DNA of 64,000 bases from assembly GCF_004359215.1 (NCBI RefSeq), contig NC_090615.1:3282318-3346317 (forward strand), written 5' to 3'. Numbering within the stretch: the first letter of the stretch is position 1; each line of letters opens with the position of its first letter. The notes under the pieces were generated by a model. That model worked only from the letters and a program-made list of their open reading frames with translations. It ran no database searches and was not told the DNA's origin. The position numbers and the translations under genes are program-made. This DNA comes from Bremia lactucae. Taxonomy: Eukaryota > Oomycota > Peronosporomycetes > Peronosporales > Peronosporaceae. Shown here one piece after another: positions 22,576 through 34,616 of this stretch.

Positions 22576-22977
22576 GCTCCTCTCTCCTCGATCTCGTGCC
22601 CTTCACCTTCAAGCGACCAAGGCCTCCATCGAAGTGCGTACTTTATGTGAAATATTGCTATTCGGTCGTGCCTGTGTTAGTTGTCACATGTGGATGCGTA
22701 GGATGCCATTGCTAAAGAGAAAGCGCTCGTATTTTCCAAGACCCAATGTCCATTCTGCGCGCGCGTCAAAAATACACTGGAGGGGCTTAAGGTCAATCAC
22801 CAGGTCATCGAGCTAGACACGCGCGATGATGGCACCCAAATTCAGTCAATACTGCTGGAAATTACTGGCCAGCGGACGGTGCCTAACGTTTTTATTAACG
22901 GCAAGCATATTGGCGGATGTGACGACATTATGCTGCTGCACGCCAAAAGCGAGCTAGCTCCCTTGCTTCAAAAGTAA
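22535..22977 (+). CDS. Dithiol glutaredoxin, probably mitochondrial
   Basis: Glutathione-dependent oxidoreductase of the CPYC/CPFC class. There are two exons, 22535-22633 and 22702-22977, with a 68-nt phase-0 intron, giving 124 residues. The first ~30 residues (MLRRRALSVFSRSTLLSPRS..) are Arg/Ser-rich without acids, like a mitochondrial presequence. The domain starts at about residue 34. The active site is Cys49-Pro-Phe-Cys52 (KTQCPFCARVK), followed by the cis-proline TVP (GQRTVPNVFINGKHIGG) and the glutathione-binding GGCDD. All catalytic residues are present. It converges with the bZIP gene, leaving 226 bp between them. Confidence 0.92.
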
Positions 22978-23203
22978 AAAGCCACACTTTTGAATACCGC
23001 AGGCATCGCATACCATGACAAAATGTAGAGAATTTGGATCCAGGCTTTTTGAGAAACATGAGAAATATATATTCTTTGCAAATAGTGCTTCAAGTATACG
23101 TATAACATTCATCACTTGATTATAGACGCACGTCAAACTGCGTGCGTCTAAGGCAGCGATTTGTAAGGCCAAAATATGGCGAAATGCACGGAAGAATGGC
23201 AAT

Positions 23204-24750
23204 TTACAGCTCCTCAAGCAATGTAGTCACGTCTTCTACCGTTAAGTCTCGGTCGTTCTTCTTCAAGATTGCGCGCACCGCGTCAGAAACCCCGCAACTC
23301 GACGCAGACAGCGTCGTCTCCACAAATTTAGGCAGTCGGTCTTGGTTGGCATCAACCCATCGCAGATATGTGAGTGATTGTTCCGGCGTCAAAATGGAGT
23401 GTAACGTTGCTGACTGTCGTTGGACCGCCTCCGAGCGCTGCTCGAGACTCTTCTCTAGTTTGCTTAAATAAGTCTGTTTACAGCAATATACAGCACAATT
23501 AGGTGAGGCTGCTTTCAATCTTATTCATATTCGACAAATAATTTACCACAGCCATTGCAACTCGCCGGCGTTCGGACTTGCTACTCTTGGAGTCGCCTGA
23601 TCTAAACAAGCACAAGCATCAGCATCCACAAGAAAAACGGTGATCAATGTCTACAAACTCACTTGTACAGCAACTTTAACTTCTCTTCCTGCTCATAAGT
23701 AAGGGCTAGATCACTCGTCAAAGTCGACCATAAAGCGTCTTTCTTTACCACATGAGGAAGTTTCTTTTTCTCAGGTACTTCACTAGCATTCTTTGATCCC
23801 ATTCCGTTTAGTTCCTCAAAAAAAGACTCATCCTGGATACTAAGCCACAGCAGGAATCGGCAGTATGGAGGTAGTAACAAATTATCAAGCTGCCGAAAAT
23901 TATATTCTTTCACCGCTGTCCGTTCCTATCGAATATTAGCAAGCATGTTAGCTAGTGTAATTTATAAAAGCACATCGAATACAATCGACAACATACAACG
24001 CTGTTTGGCCCAAACCGCTCCTGAATCAGCGCAATACCCTGTCGTATTTTATTTTGAATTAGCTGCAAGCGAAAGCTAGTAAGTCAATGCCAGCGTCATC
24101 ACTTCAGGCTTCAAAGCACCAAATACCTCCTCAGAAGGGCCATTCTTACTGTCTTCCACAAGACCTTTTAAGATATTTGAGCGCACTTGATCAAGCGCCT
24201 CATCTGCATGTTCCAAATGTGCCGCGCGCGTCGCGTCAATGCTTTCCGTAAGTTGAGATACCTACATCGCAACAGTATATTCGTCAATATATAGAAGCCT
24301 AATCCATCAATACCTATGCACCGTATTCCATACTTTTTCCTCAAGCAACTCTAAGTACTGCTTCTTACGGCGACGACTCTGGCGCGCCGACTCGCGATTC
24401 CTGGCCAGGCGTCGCTGGCGCTTTTCATCCGAGTCCAACGTCCCTGTATTAGAAGACGTGTCGTCATCGATAAGAACTGGCTGTGTCACAAACCTCTCAG
24501 TATATTCTTTTTGCGAATGATGAAATGTAGACGTGGTCGAGGAGCTCGCTGCGGGCATTGCATCCGACGACAGCTGGCTTCCAAACGTTTGTTCAATTGC
24601 TAAAGGGACAGTTCGGCCAAGTGTAAACTGCTCAGTTGCGCTAGTCGAAGAATTAGATACATCCAATTGCATTTGCGGCATCTGCTGAGCTACCACATCG
24701 GCCGACAAGAAATAGCTCAGCAGGTCGTCATCTTCAGCCGTGAGGTCCAT
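23204..24750 (-). CDS. bZIP transcription factor with conserved C-terminal region
   Basis: Six exons fit GT-AG rules and one frame: 24750-24334, 24261-24127, 24062-24000, 23925-23663, 23601-23547 and 23473-23204 (introns 72, 64, 74, 61 and 73 nt), giving 400 residues. The N-terminus is acidic and Ser/Thr/Gln-rich, like an activation domain. The basic region at residues ~108-131 reads RRLARNRESARQSRRRKKQ with the canonical Asn118-X7-Arg126. The leucine zipper runs across intron 1 (YLELLEEK-VSQLTESI). The C-terminal half (RQGIALIQERFGPNS-ERTAVKEYNF, NLLLPPYCRFLLWLSIQD) is a block I associate with oomycete bZIPs; that recollection is not checked. Many oomycete bZIPs replace the Asn, but this one keeps it. 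The targets are unknown. Confidence 0.88.
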
Positions 24751-25189
24751 GATGCGTAAATTGATTGTCGACGTCTGGAACTGCTTTTTTTCATTTCATG
24801 AAAATGTGGAAATTAATATTTTGGTCTCAAAAATGCTCATTTGACATAAATTTACCTTTGGAAAGTTAGTACGTTTAATCGGTGCAAAGATTGGAGGACT
24901 CCAATTTAGAATCGAATCAACGCTAGATTTTTTTCTTTTGTATATAATTCAAATTTTATCCAGATTTTTCAAGAAAGATAACTTAAATGACCACTGCTAT
25001 GTATACCACCGATGTGTAACGGTGTTCCGTTTCATAAAAGATTTTTACCTGTAAAAGGAATGATAAAGAAAAATAAATTATTATCTTTTAAAACTTTCAC
25101 TAAACACCTCCAATATAACCATACACTGTAATATTTGTAGCGGTAATGCGACAGGTCTATTAAGGCCCATTTGTGTTTGGGTCGTATGA
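24751..25189. other. AT-rich bZIP upstream region
   Basis: About 440 bp, AT-rich, with no coding signal. It should contain the bZIP promoter. The decayed gypsy D1 begins at its far side. Confidence 0.55.
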
Positions 25190-26057
25190 GTTTTTTTAAA
25201 GACCCGGCTAAGACAAACGTTTGAGCCGCCTATTGCCGAATTCAGGACTCGAGCAGAGCCGCTGGATTTGAAGCAGGGGAAGCGTGACATTCACGCCCAA
25301 CATACAGGATATGTAGTGTTGGTGTAATGGGGCACTACGACTTGTACTGCTTCAGTACAAGTCCCCTTCGCTCTGCTTCAGTTGCGAGTGGTGCCTTACG
25401 TTATTTCACGTATACTAGTACGTGCAGAGGAAGACTTCTCTTTAAGGCAACTAGCTTAAAGAGGGTAAAATGAAAACTGTATTAGTATAATTAAGTATCT
25501 CTTCTTTCTATCTGTTAGCTCTAACTTAATTATAAACTAATACTAAACATGCAATTGAATTCTTGTCTTATCTTATCTGTAACTCTCTTTTGTTTACATC
25601 TACAGCTGATTAGTCTGCGGAATAAATAGATATAATGGTCTATACCTATTTATGGATAAGAATTCTGAACATTACTATATAAAGTAATATCCTCCAAATA
25701 CTATCTACCTTTTAGATAACATATTAATTAACAACCTTTAAGTGTTAATTTAATGTAACGATACACCCCGTTACAGTTGGTGCGGATGGTCCCGTCAACA
25801 CCTGTTCCGCCTCGACTCGATTTGGAGGCGCTAGGTCGAGATATTTCTATAGCGGCCATTCACTCTGGTTCCTATTGTCCATCGAGACGACACAAGGTCG
25901 GAGATCGGAACCAAATGGACCTCTGTTATGTTGAGAGCAAGAAACCTCGCTTTTCAAGTTATAAACGATTACAAAGATGCAATTGCTGTCAAAAGACAGG
26001 ACACTATGCTTGTGATTGTAGTGCCCCACGCCCAGTGTCTATACCACTGAGCGAATG
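25190..26057 (+). pseudogene. gypsy D1 gag, split by a solo LTR
   Basis: Gag remnant of an old gypsy. Before the LTR it reads TFEPPIAEFRTRAEPLDLKQ and GKRDIHAQHTGYVV. After the LTR the same frame goes on for 93 codons and includes the zinc knuckle C-NC-C-QKTG-H-YACD-C (CX2CX4HX4C). Removing the LTR and one copy of its 5-bp target repeat restores the frame across the site, so the insertion is secondary. The D2 gag at 31858-33705 is a relative (AFEPPQA.., ALRQGKMTMRDYVQ). The N-terminal half of gag is missing here. Confidence 0.75.
25323..25775 (+). mobile_element. Solo LTR of family C with perfect target-site duplication
   Basis: 453 bp, starting TGTAATGGGGCAC and ending CACCCCGTTACA. GTTGG stands immediately before (25318-25322) and after it (25776-25780), a perfect 5-bp target-site duplication. 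It shares blocks and orientation-specific features with the LTR at 59856. Near the start an 11-bp hairpin (25339-25349 with 25353-25363) is present. Solo LTRs arise by recombination between the two LTRs of an element. Confidence 0.9.
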
Positions 26058-26139
26058 ATCGGCCTTCCGCTAAGAATAGCGGAGGATGCGGACCCGACGC
26101 GGTTGTGAAATCGCAACGGCGAGGCGGACCGTAAAAATG

Positions 26140-28390
26140 ATCGGGTCACAAACATTGAATGCTACTGCTCCTGGTAATGAGTTCTTGCAAACCAAGTGGC
26201 AAATAAATTGCCACTCAATTCCATAGTCGATTGTGGGGCGTCGAGAAATTACATTCAACGCAAGTGCTAGAAAATCGTTGGCTCAAGTTCGTAGGCGTGA
26301 TATACCGCTAACGAGGATGACACTGCGTAGTGCAACAGGCGCATCTGTAAAAGTAAAGAAAGGTGTGGTCGGTATCCAATAAGTTTAAGGGTAAACAGTA
26401 CAATGACAGTTACATTGTATTGGATTTGGATAAGAAATATGATGTCATCGTGCGATAGATGTGGCTTACAAAGTACAAGTCATACATTGATTGGCAGCCG
26501 TGACGATGCCCGTCTCCTGTTCACCAGATGGCCATCTGATGAACGTCTTGGAGCGTCCAGAAGCGTGTGAATAATCTACGAGTGAGTGCGATGGCCTCAC
26601 TTGTAGTTTGGTCGTTAGTACGTCTGCACAAAACCTCAGTGTAACAACCCACCACAATGTGAGGTCAGCTACCGACGGTTGTGCACAGCACAGGCAGCGT
26701 CGAAGGTCGACCACTAAGATGTTTCAAGAAAAACCTGTCTTTTAGAGACATTGAGAAATCCTAGATCGATTGGAGAGTCGATCGTGAGGGAATAAGTCCT
26801 CAGAAACCTATGAAAATAGGTCACCAAAAAGAACCGAAACATTCAACGTCTTGATAAACAACGGATCAAGTGTATGCGCTTATATACTTAGTCGACTAGC
26901 GCCTCCGAAGTTAACCTTAAAGATTATTAATTGTCAACGCTAGAACCGGAACGGAGTTTGCGTGATCTGCAAAATGGCAAAGTCAAGAAGATCTGCGTAC
27001 TTGTCACATATGAAGAGTATACGAGATTTTCGGTCGGCAATATTATTTTTCTGGGAATGAACGGGTTGTCAGCTATTCGTCGATTGACGAAAGTGTCCTC
27101 GATGAGCAAACTAGGCTAAGGCATTCGACACGACATTGACCTGATACCAGGTTGAAATACTGTGTCGTGAAGCAATGACCACTGCCTCGTAAACAAGTAT
27201 TAGCAATTGACAAGTTTTTCGCCGATCGCTTAGCAGCGGGCCATGTGTGGGGACTTAGCTCTCCGACCTTCTGTTTGCGTAAGTCAACTGTATGCTGGCG
27301 GATAGTGTATACAGTTGACAAATTAAATGTTGCAACGGTACCGGCTCAAACGCCCATACCAATACATTACGAAGTCATTGAAAGTAATGAACTTCTCGTC
27401 CATGGATCTGATGGACCGGTTCTACTAGATCTTTATGCGAAAACAGTCACAAGCCAGCTTTCCAAGTGTCTTTGTAATGCCCGTACAACTTTTGACAGAT
27501 GTGTTGATAATGGTAAAATTGATGCGAGATTTCGCACCAAGTTATTTGATGTTATCTTCGAGCATTGCCGAGCCATGAACGGAAAGTCGAACACTGAAGT
27601 ACATCGTAGCGACGTACGAAAAGTTATTACACTTATGCGTGATGATAAGTTGAACGCAGACTCAAAGTTTATATTCGCAAGTTTATATTCGCTGCAAATT
27701 ATATACAATTCTTTGGTGAATCGTAGGAAAGCATGGTGTACGCTCTGATTTTGATAAGATCAAGGCGATTACCGACTGGCCTGTACCAGTCATCAAAAGG
27801 GACTCCAAAAATTCCTCGGCTTAGCGGCGTACTTATTACATAGGTACTCCTGCAATTACGCCGAATAACAGTACATATTTCGTCTTTGTAATAGAAAAAT
27901 GTAAAGTGGTGATTGTCAGCGTTCCTTTGAGGGTATCAAGCAAAGCTTGATACCATTGCCGATCTTGGCGATTGCAGACCAAGACAGATCATTTTATGCG
28001 GTCTGTAGCGCGAGCAAATTTGCAACAATCGGCTGTGCGTTAATGCAACATGACACAGACGGCGCAGAGCGTCGTCTGCTATCAGTCGCGTCATCTTTAA
28101 ACAGATGAGTGTGATTATCCAGTTCATCACAAGGAACTCCTTGCCATGAAAATACAGAGGCTAAGTTTTAATTTATATCTTAGGAGATAAATAGTTCATT
28201 GGTTATACGTTCCATCGTCTTTACGCACGGCTGTATACAGTCTACTTCTCTCGCAAAAAAGGCGCGGTGGTTATTATTCTCCGTTGAAAATCACTTCTCC
28301 GTAGAATATGAGCCAGGACGACTTAACGTCGTCGCCGATGCGCTATCGCGCCAGCCTAATTTGATCCGGCTGCTGTTGCTGCAAAAGTTT
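26140..28390 (+). pseudogene. gypsy D1 protease, RT and RNase H remnants
   Basis: Heavily decayed pol. The protease site SIVDCGASRNYIQ is at about 26220-26262 (D-C-G-A-S in place of DSGAS). RT is recognisable at 27120-27490 (KQW.LPRKQ, SPTFCLRKSTVCWRIVYTVD, KLNVATVPAQTPIP), but the catalytic YxDD was not found. RNase H ends at about 28300-28360 (EYEPGRLNVVADALSRQP). Frames change many times. Confidence 0.75.
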
Positions 28391-28499
28391 CAAGTAATCC
28401 GTTGTCAACGTTACTTTATGACGTAAGAAGTACCTATGAAAAGGACAAGTCCTTAAGAAAGTGATGGATCGCCTCAGAAATTCATTTAGACAATCTTTG

Positions 28500-29930
28500 A
28501 AGGAACCTCGGTATAGATTTGAACCTCATCAGATCGATACACAACACGAAATGCAAGACTGTATTATACAGTCATTACCGGCAACCACCTCATTTCGTTA
28601 TTACCACTCACGATAAATTGCGATTGCGCATAATGTATGGCAGTCACGATGCACCAATAAGCGGGCATCGTGGACGATATAAGACTTACCTCACAGTAAG
28701 TCGCTAGATTTACTAGCCTTGCTATAATGAGTTTGTGCGCAAGTAGACACGTGCTTGCGAGGTTGTCAACTTGTTAAACCTTGTCTTTCGTCACGTGCTC
28801 CGTTGTAACCTCTACCTGTTCCGCCAGATTGTTGGCAGTCCCTATCAATGAGATTTGTCTTCGGACATCCCGAGGATACTCACAGAAATAAGGTATTCTT
28901 GCATTTGTAGATCGACACAGCAAGATGGCCCATCTTGTTGTAGTCTCAGGGTCGGTCAAAGCCGAAGGCTGTGCTCGTGCCTTTACCGACACGATAATAC
29001 GATATATATTACGACTCCATGGGTAACCCCGTAAATTGGTTTCGAATCAAGATCCCCGGTTCACGGCGGAGTTCCTGCAAATCGTGTTCCGTTCACTTGA
29101 CACGTTTGAAGATGTCAACATTTGACCATCCTCACAGATGGTAAGACAGAACGTACAAATCATGTCCTCGAAGAGATGCTGCGAGAAAATGTCCACTTGT
29201 TTACTTGTAACAGTGAAGTCTCGCCAATGGCAAAATTTGTCATCGACAACTCGATGCATGCATCAACATAGCACACACCGTCGTTCGTGAATGGCTTACG
29301 CCGTCCACGTTTACAGACCCAATTAAAGTTTAGTTCATGCTCAATTTTGAGGCACTCGCTCGCGCAAAGACCAACCTTCATCACACATTGGCTCAACAGT
29401 CAATGCGAAGGATATCATGTTGATCTAGTCAACATTGCAGAAGACAAAACTTATTAATAGCAAGGAGCTATTGCTCGTATTGATTTAAACGATAATTATA
29501 TACTCTGTATCGACAATGACAAAACCAGTGAGAGCGTCACTTCTCTACTGAAGAGGAGATGAATATTCTGCAGTGCGCACCCGGCGCACTGAAAACAAAT
29601 AAAACTTGGTCATCAAGTGGATTCCTGCTTGCGTAAGAAGCAGTGGTTCGTTCCGTGCAGGATTTCATCGCTAATGCGGTGGATCGACAGAATTAAAACG
29701 TTGGCACGAATGGGAAAAATGTCATTTCATCTGAAATTACAGATCGAGTCCTACTGTGTACCGAAAATATCACTTACATGAAGTAATGTATGTGAGCTGT
29801 TTAAATTACTGCCAAAGTACGTCGGCCCGTTTCGTGTATAAAACCGCCAAGGCAGTGCATACACGATCTAGCTGCCGCGTAGGAATTGCACGCATCCTAC
29901 ATTTACGTCCGATGCTCGCCCGTGCTACAG
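28500..29930 (+). pseudogene. gypsy D1 integrase remnants
   Basis: The zinc-binding part (GSHDAPISGHRGRYKTYL .. TRACEV) is at 28640-28770. The core pieces are the NQDPRFTAEF-like stretch at about 29045-29075 and the DGKTERTNHVLEEMLR-like stretch at about 29136-29190, the latter carrying the catalytic Glu. ASMHAST-like residues follow near 29250. The tail LLPKYVGPFRV is at about 29803-29836. Frames are mixed; no single ORF spans it. No chromodomain or antisense ORF was recognised for D1. Confidence 0.7.
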
Positions 29931-29984
29931 GTACGAGACTTTTTTTTCAGAAACTACACCGGAACGTTCTAAAGCATCCACCGA

Positions 29985-31830
29985 AGACTGATGACTCCAG
30001 CTCGTACGTTTAGTTTATTCGTGGATGGAAATGGAAAGCGATACATGATCAACTTTGTTGATCGCGCGTCTAACTACTGCCTAGTGTTTGTTGCGCGGAT
30101 GAAAGACCTCGCTGCTCAATGTTTGAGCATTTTTTATCTTTTTGAGCGCTATCCGATTTTAAGGTTCACATCTTAAGGATGGATGGCGGTGCGGATATCG
30201 TAATGTCGATATGTTTTGCAAGCCGACTGGGGTCATAAGACAAATAGGCGAGGCGAGTAACCAAGCATTGAACGGAGGCTGAGTGCATGCATAGAGCTGT
30301 GCTAAATATGACGCGATGCATGTTGTTCGTAAGTGGGTTGCCGTTGCATTTCTGGGGTGATGCAGTGCAGTACACCGCGTATGTATTTAATCACAGCCGA
30401 AGCAGCTCGAGTTCAAATCAAGTATCACCGCTCGAGATACTGACAAGGCAGAAACCCAGCATTTCTGATATAGTGGCGTTTGAAATGTGTACCGTGATCC
30501 GGGAAGAAAAACATGGAAGCCTCGGGCTAAGGCTGGAGTGATTGTGGGAAAGCTCAATGAGACTAAGGGGTTTCAAATGTATCTTCCCCACGAGAAGTTG
30601 GTCATGATAGCGCATTATGCCAAGAATGTTGAAATGATGGGAGTTGACGAAAATCGGCATTTACAGAAGCCTCTACGTCAAGAAAACTTAACTTTGGAAG
30701 TCATCAAGAAAAAAGAAGATGTCGAGCAACGAAAAGAGCTACAGGCGATCGGACAAAGGAATTCAAGGCGCGGGAACCGCGGCAACAGGGTGTTTTGCTC
30801 TAAATTAATCGAATGTAATGATGCAAAACACGGAGGCGAGAAGAAACCTGTGTGGTGAATGACTACATGATATATGGGCGCAAACACGTTCCGGTGGCCA
30901 TGGTTGGTGTGGTAGAAGATCCAACTACATATCGGTAGGCGACACAGTCTGCAGAGGCGGAGAAGTGGCGCGATGCGATGCACTCGGATTTCGATTCGCT
31001 GAAGGCAAATGGCACATGGGAGCTGGTAATTCGTACGCCTGTTCAAAAGCTATTGCATTCAAAGTGGGTTTTCAAGACCAAAAAACACGCAAATTGTAAC
31101 TATCGATATATTTAAGGCGAGACTTGTCGCGTGCGGTAACGAGCAGGCAAACGGAGTGGATTACGCACTAAGATTTAGCGCTGTGGTACTGCAAAAGTCG
31201 TGCTAGCTCTTGTGAGAGTATGGAGAGTACCAGCTCGACATGGCGATATACCGAATGCTTACGTAAAAGCAAAAAAAGAAGAAGACCTTGAAATTTTGCT
31301 CCACGTGCAACACGGTATTGAATTTGATGCGCATGATTTGAGTAGTCTGGGTACAAGTGAGAGCAAAATGGTATTGAGACTTCGCAATCGTCTGTATGGA
31401 CTGAAACAGGCCGGATGCTTGTTGGCACAATTACTACACGCTTCTCTACTCAAGACCGGATTTATCCAGTGTTATACGGACTGTTGTATACACAAGAAAG
31501 GTGGCGGGCTGGTGACCACTCTAGTGAGAGCCTACGTGGACGACTTGTTAGCTACCGGAATAAGCGTCAGTGAAGTGGACCAATTTTTTCAAGACATGTG
31601 TGTGCTTGAGGTGAAAGACCTTGGTGAAGTGTCCAAGTTTCTTGACATATAAGTAACATACGACATCAAGGACGGTTATTATCGTGAACAATCGCAAAGT
31701 ATTCGCGAAATTATCCCCAACTTTAATTTGGAATAGGCGAATTGGACGCGTACACCAATTGGCGAGGAACATGCTGCTTAAACCATTGATAGTGTATGGC
31801 AGCGACACTTCTCGTCGTTTCGTCGTTGAA
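29985..31830 (+). mobile_element. Ty1/copia remnant (integrase to RT)
   Basis: Here integrase precedes RT, the copia order. The integrase core starts at 30010 (LFVDGNGKRYMINFVDRASN) and continues with HRAVLNMTRCMLFVSGLPLH and FWGDAVQYTAYVFNHS at 30287-30400. The linker and RT entry is at about 30940-31080 (AEKWRDAMHSDFDSLKANGT, KWVFKTKKH). RT is at 31200-31652 (DIPNAYVKA, LRNRLYGLKQAGCLLAQLLH, and the catalytic-type YVDDLLATG). Several stops and frameshifts occur. No LTRs were recognised at the ends, so this is a fragment. Confidence 0.8.
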
Positions 31831-31857
31831 GACGACGAGGCTTCCCATTAGCCAATT

Positions 31858-33705
31858 TCACCACAATTTCGCCAGGTCCCTCGCGGACGGGAACTCGCGT
31901 CGGTCATAACGATATACACGATGCGCCAAAGAAGTTATTGGTCGCTTTTGAATCAAGAAGCGCGTGCAAATGTCGCCGGCACCGGTGACATAAAGATTCT
32001 TGATGATCAGCCGCGAATCACCATTCGACGTGGTGGCAGTTAAAAATGCGTGAAGCACGCTAGAGCTGGAAGGGTTACAACTGGAGGACCCGGACTTAGG
32101 TTCCAACCTGTAGGGCGCCCCGCACCTACTGCTCGCTGTCGTTTTTTCTGACAATGTAACTCGGCCAGAGACGAAGTAATCAGCCATGTCAGCATGATTG
32201 ACGGCGGCTGGTGCGTGGCATTCAGCGGCACGGTGGCCTTGTTTTCGGCAACGAAAGCAGGTCAGTCGACGGTCATTCCTTGCAGACTGTTGAGCAGGAG
32301 TTGGACGACGTCGCTCGCGCGACGTCTCGACGATGTCAATCTCCATTGCCTCTGGTCTAGATGATCGGTGCTCCAGCGGAATGGCGCTTGCATAAGAAGA
32401 TGCCACGATATAGTCCTCGCGCAGTGCGAGGGCAAATTCTTTCTTCATGGAAGATGAATCTTCTCGCGTGAGGCAATAGCGCGTCATACCCTCCCGCATG
32501 CAAAACACGAAGACGTGGACCTGGGATGCCAGGTCAATGGGCTTCGTGACAATGCACAAAGCCAGGTGCCTTGTCTTTTGGACGTAGTCGCGCATCGTCA
32601 TCTTTCCTTGTCGGAGCGCGAAGAACTCAGCGAACACGCGGGAAGTAGCTTGAGGCGGCTCAAAGGCGAGACGAAAGTCGTTTTGTAGAGCGGTCAGGTT
32701 CGGAAACACACATTCTACCACAACGATTTTTTTCGAGAGCCCACTCCTTGGCTTTCCCGGTTAACCGGGAAGAAGGAATTTCACCTTTGCTTTTGGGGAC
32801 TCGATCAAGCGCGTGTCGATCGCAATTTCGACCTCTCGAAACCATCGATTCAGGGGAAGGCGGTCATTACCTACACTAGAAGAGGTAGACGATTCGATCT
32901 TAAAGGAACGAGTCCGATGGGGTAAAATAATCGCCGATGAGAATCAGCGAGCTCGCGGTCCATAAACTCGTGGATGGCAGTCGCTGTCGGTCTGTCGTCG
33001 CTGAGCTCAGCAGCGACCTGATGACGACCTCTCCCGACACCCTGCGAAAAAGTGGAGAGCTTACCACTCTATACAAGTGAGATGAGGGAAGGCCGTGTGA
33101 TCCAGAGTCATCTCTGGAGTCGGTGACGGCTGAAAGAGATACAGTCCAAACAGATCCACTTTCACATCCTCCGGACATTCAAAACCACATGACAACTGAG
33201 CTAGAGAGATCTGTCGTTCGAATCTTCGACTCAATTTCATAAGAAAACAGAACCGAGACCTTCGTACATTTTGCCTCCATCAAAAGGCCGAATACCGAGT
33301 TTATCTTCTGCCTTGCATCTAATTAATACCCTGGGATTCATATGCTATCCAAACTTGGACGTTGATCGGGCAAATTGTAATAACTGCCATTATGGGCAAC
33401 ATACCGTGAGCTCCCGGTCCTTGAGCAACTTAAAAAATGACATATATTATTTGGGTGGCCATATTCAGGCCGATTAATCACCGGCGTGACAGAAGATCCG
33501 TTTAAACTGTCCATGTGCATTCTTGCGCCCCTTCCTAGGGCCGACACAAACAAACTCGAGTCCACAGGCAGAGTCATGGGTGTGTCCCCGTACAATACAC
33601 GCCCTTCCCTTTCTTGGACGATGCTTGTCTGCGACTTCCTCGAGCCTATTCAGACGTTTATATATCCCACTCATCAGCATCAAGATTTCTGGCGCATCGT
33701 CACTC
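31858..33705 (-). pseudogene. gypsy D2 gag and start of protease
   Basis: The longest gag ORF in the window is 32721-31858 (287 codons). It has AFEPPQATSRVFAEFFALRQ, REGMTRYCLTRED, and an intact zinc knuckle (CFRCRKQGHRAAEC, CX2CX4HX4C). Upstream pieces in other frames add SRLTGKAKEWAL (about 32770) and, at 33705-33478, a start-like segment (SDDAPEILMLMSGIYKRLNR) that would form the N-terminal coiled coil. Past the knuckle LLDSKATNNFF (about 31950-31985, another frame) is a protease site with Gly changed to Lys. Truncated beside the copia remnant. Confidence 0.7.
33355..33705. repeat. 351-bp exact duplicate, copy 1 (N-bounded)
   Basis: Identical to 34617-34967 as read. Copy 1 ends at the N at 33706 and copy 2 begins right after the N at 34616. 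This is the pattern of two contig ends that overlap but were not merged. Confidence 0.9.
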
Positions 33706-34137
33706 NTTACATTCGGCATGACTGTGGATAGCCGGAAGCATAGGATACATTAATTGCTTCCATAATTTACATGTAATCGGAGCCCGATGTAGCTTCGAGC
33801 CGCCACCTCCGTGATATTTATTAATACAATAAATAGGAAAAGAAACGAATTTAGCCGTATTGTACTTGGCTTTACATATTGTTAACGTATTAATGTTTAA
33901 TATAAAATTTGCCACAATGTCCGTTCCACTACAGCAAAGTACAATGAGAAAAAAGAGACAACAGATTGTCTAGTTAGTGGTCAGTGCAAAATCTCGGGTA
34001 GGTAATTAATCGCACTAGCAACGCTGGAAGATCCGGGTTTCGCCCATAGCTGGCAGCCCGGCCAGTTAAGCCGGATGGCCTACTCGATTCTAATAAAAAT
34101 ATATCGTAACACGCAGAAAGCTAAGCTCCAGCTGTAG
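33706..34137. other. Interposed contig with no recognised gene; possible tRNA-derived SINE at ~33970-34110
   Basis: The single N at 33706 opens this contig. No coding region. At 34053-34070 GATCCGGGTTTCGCCC resembles a B box, in a GC-rich patch that ends in an AT-rich tail (CTACTCGATTCTAATAAAAA). An A box is not clear, so SINE origin is only possible. Confidence 0.4.
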
Positions 34138-34615
34138 TGTAGACGGGCACGTCGCAATGCGGCCACGCTCTACTTAGCACACACCCTAGCACAGCGAGGA
34201 AGCGGTTTGCACCTGCTTCTCTTGCGTGCAGTGAGGTAGTTGTGGTGGGCGCGCAAGCGACCTCACCCAACACACTAAGAACTCTGGTGAAGTGACGTCA
34301 CGGGAGCGGTAATCCGTCTCCTCGTGCGCACTTACCAAGTAGGTAGTAAATTTCAGACTGATTTATATTTAATAGAATTAAATACAAATACCTATTTTTA
34401 CCAATTAAAATGATATCTCTATAGATATCATTTAATATGTATTGCGAGCGTATCTTTATAGATACCTCGCGTAACTGATGACGCTAGCCGTCATCATGGA
34501 TGACGCTGGGCGTCATCCCTCCTAATGTGAATGCACCCATGTGCATCACATCCACAAGGGTTGGTCACAAATGTGCACCACACCCGAGTGTTGGGTCTAA
34601 TTACTATTATTTAGT
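34138..34615 (-). repeat. Family B LTR fragment, cut by an N
   Basis: Starts TGTAGACGGGCACGTCG, the outer end of the family B LTR in minus sense. It runs to the N at 34616 without reaching the other end. It has two successive palindromes of the type GATGACG-N5-CGTCATC (about 34476-34520). Confidence 0.8.
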
Positions 34616-34616
34616 N

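Noticed and set aside
25323..25790. 25323 LTR as the 5' LTR of gypsy D1, with TGGTGCGG as primer site
   Set aside because: The GTTGG repeats on both sides and the gag frame continuing across it show a solo LTR inserted within gag. The TGG is part of the target duplication.
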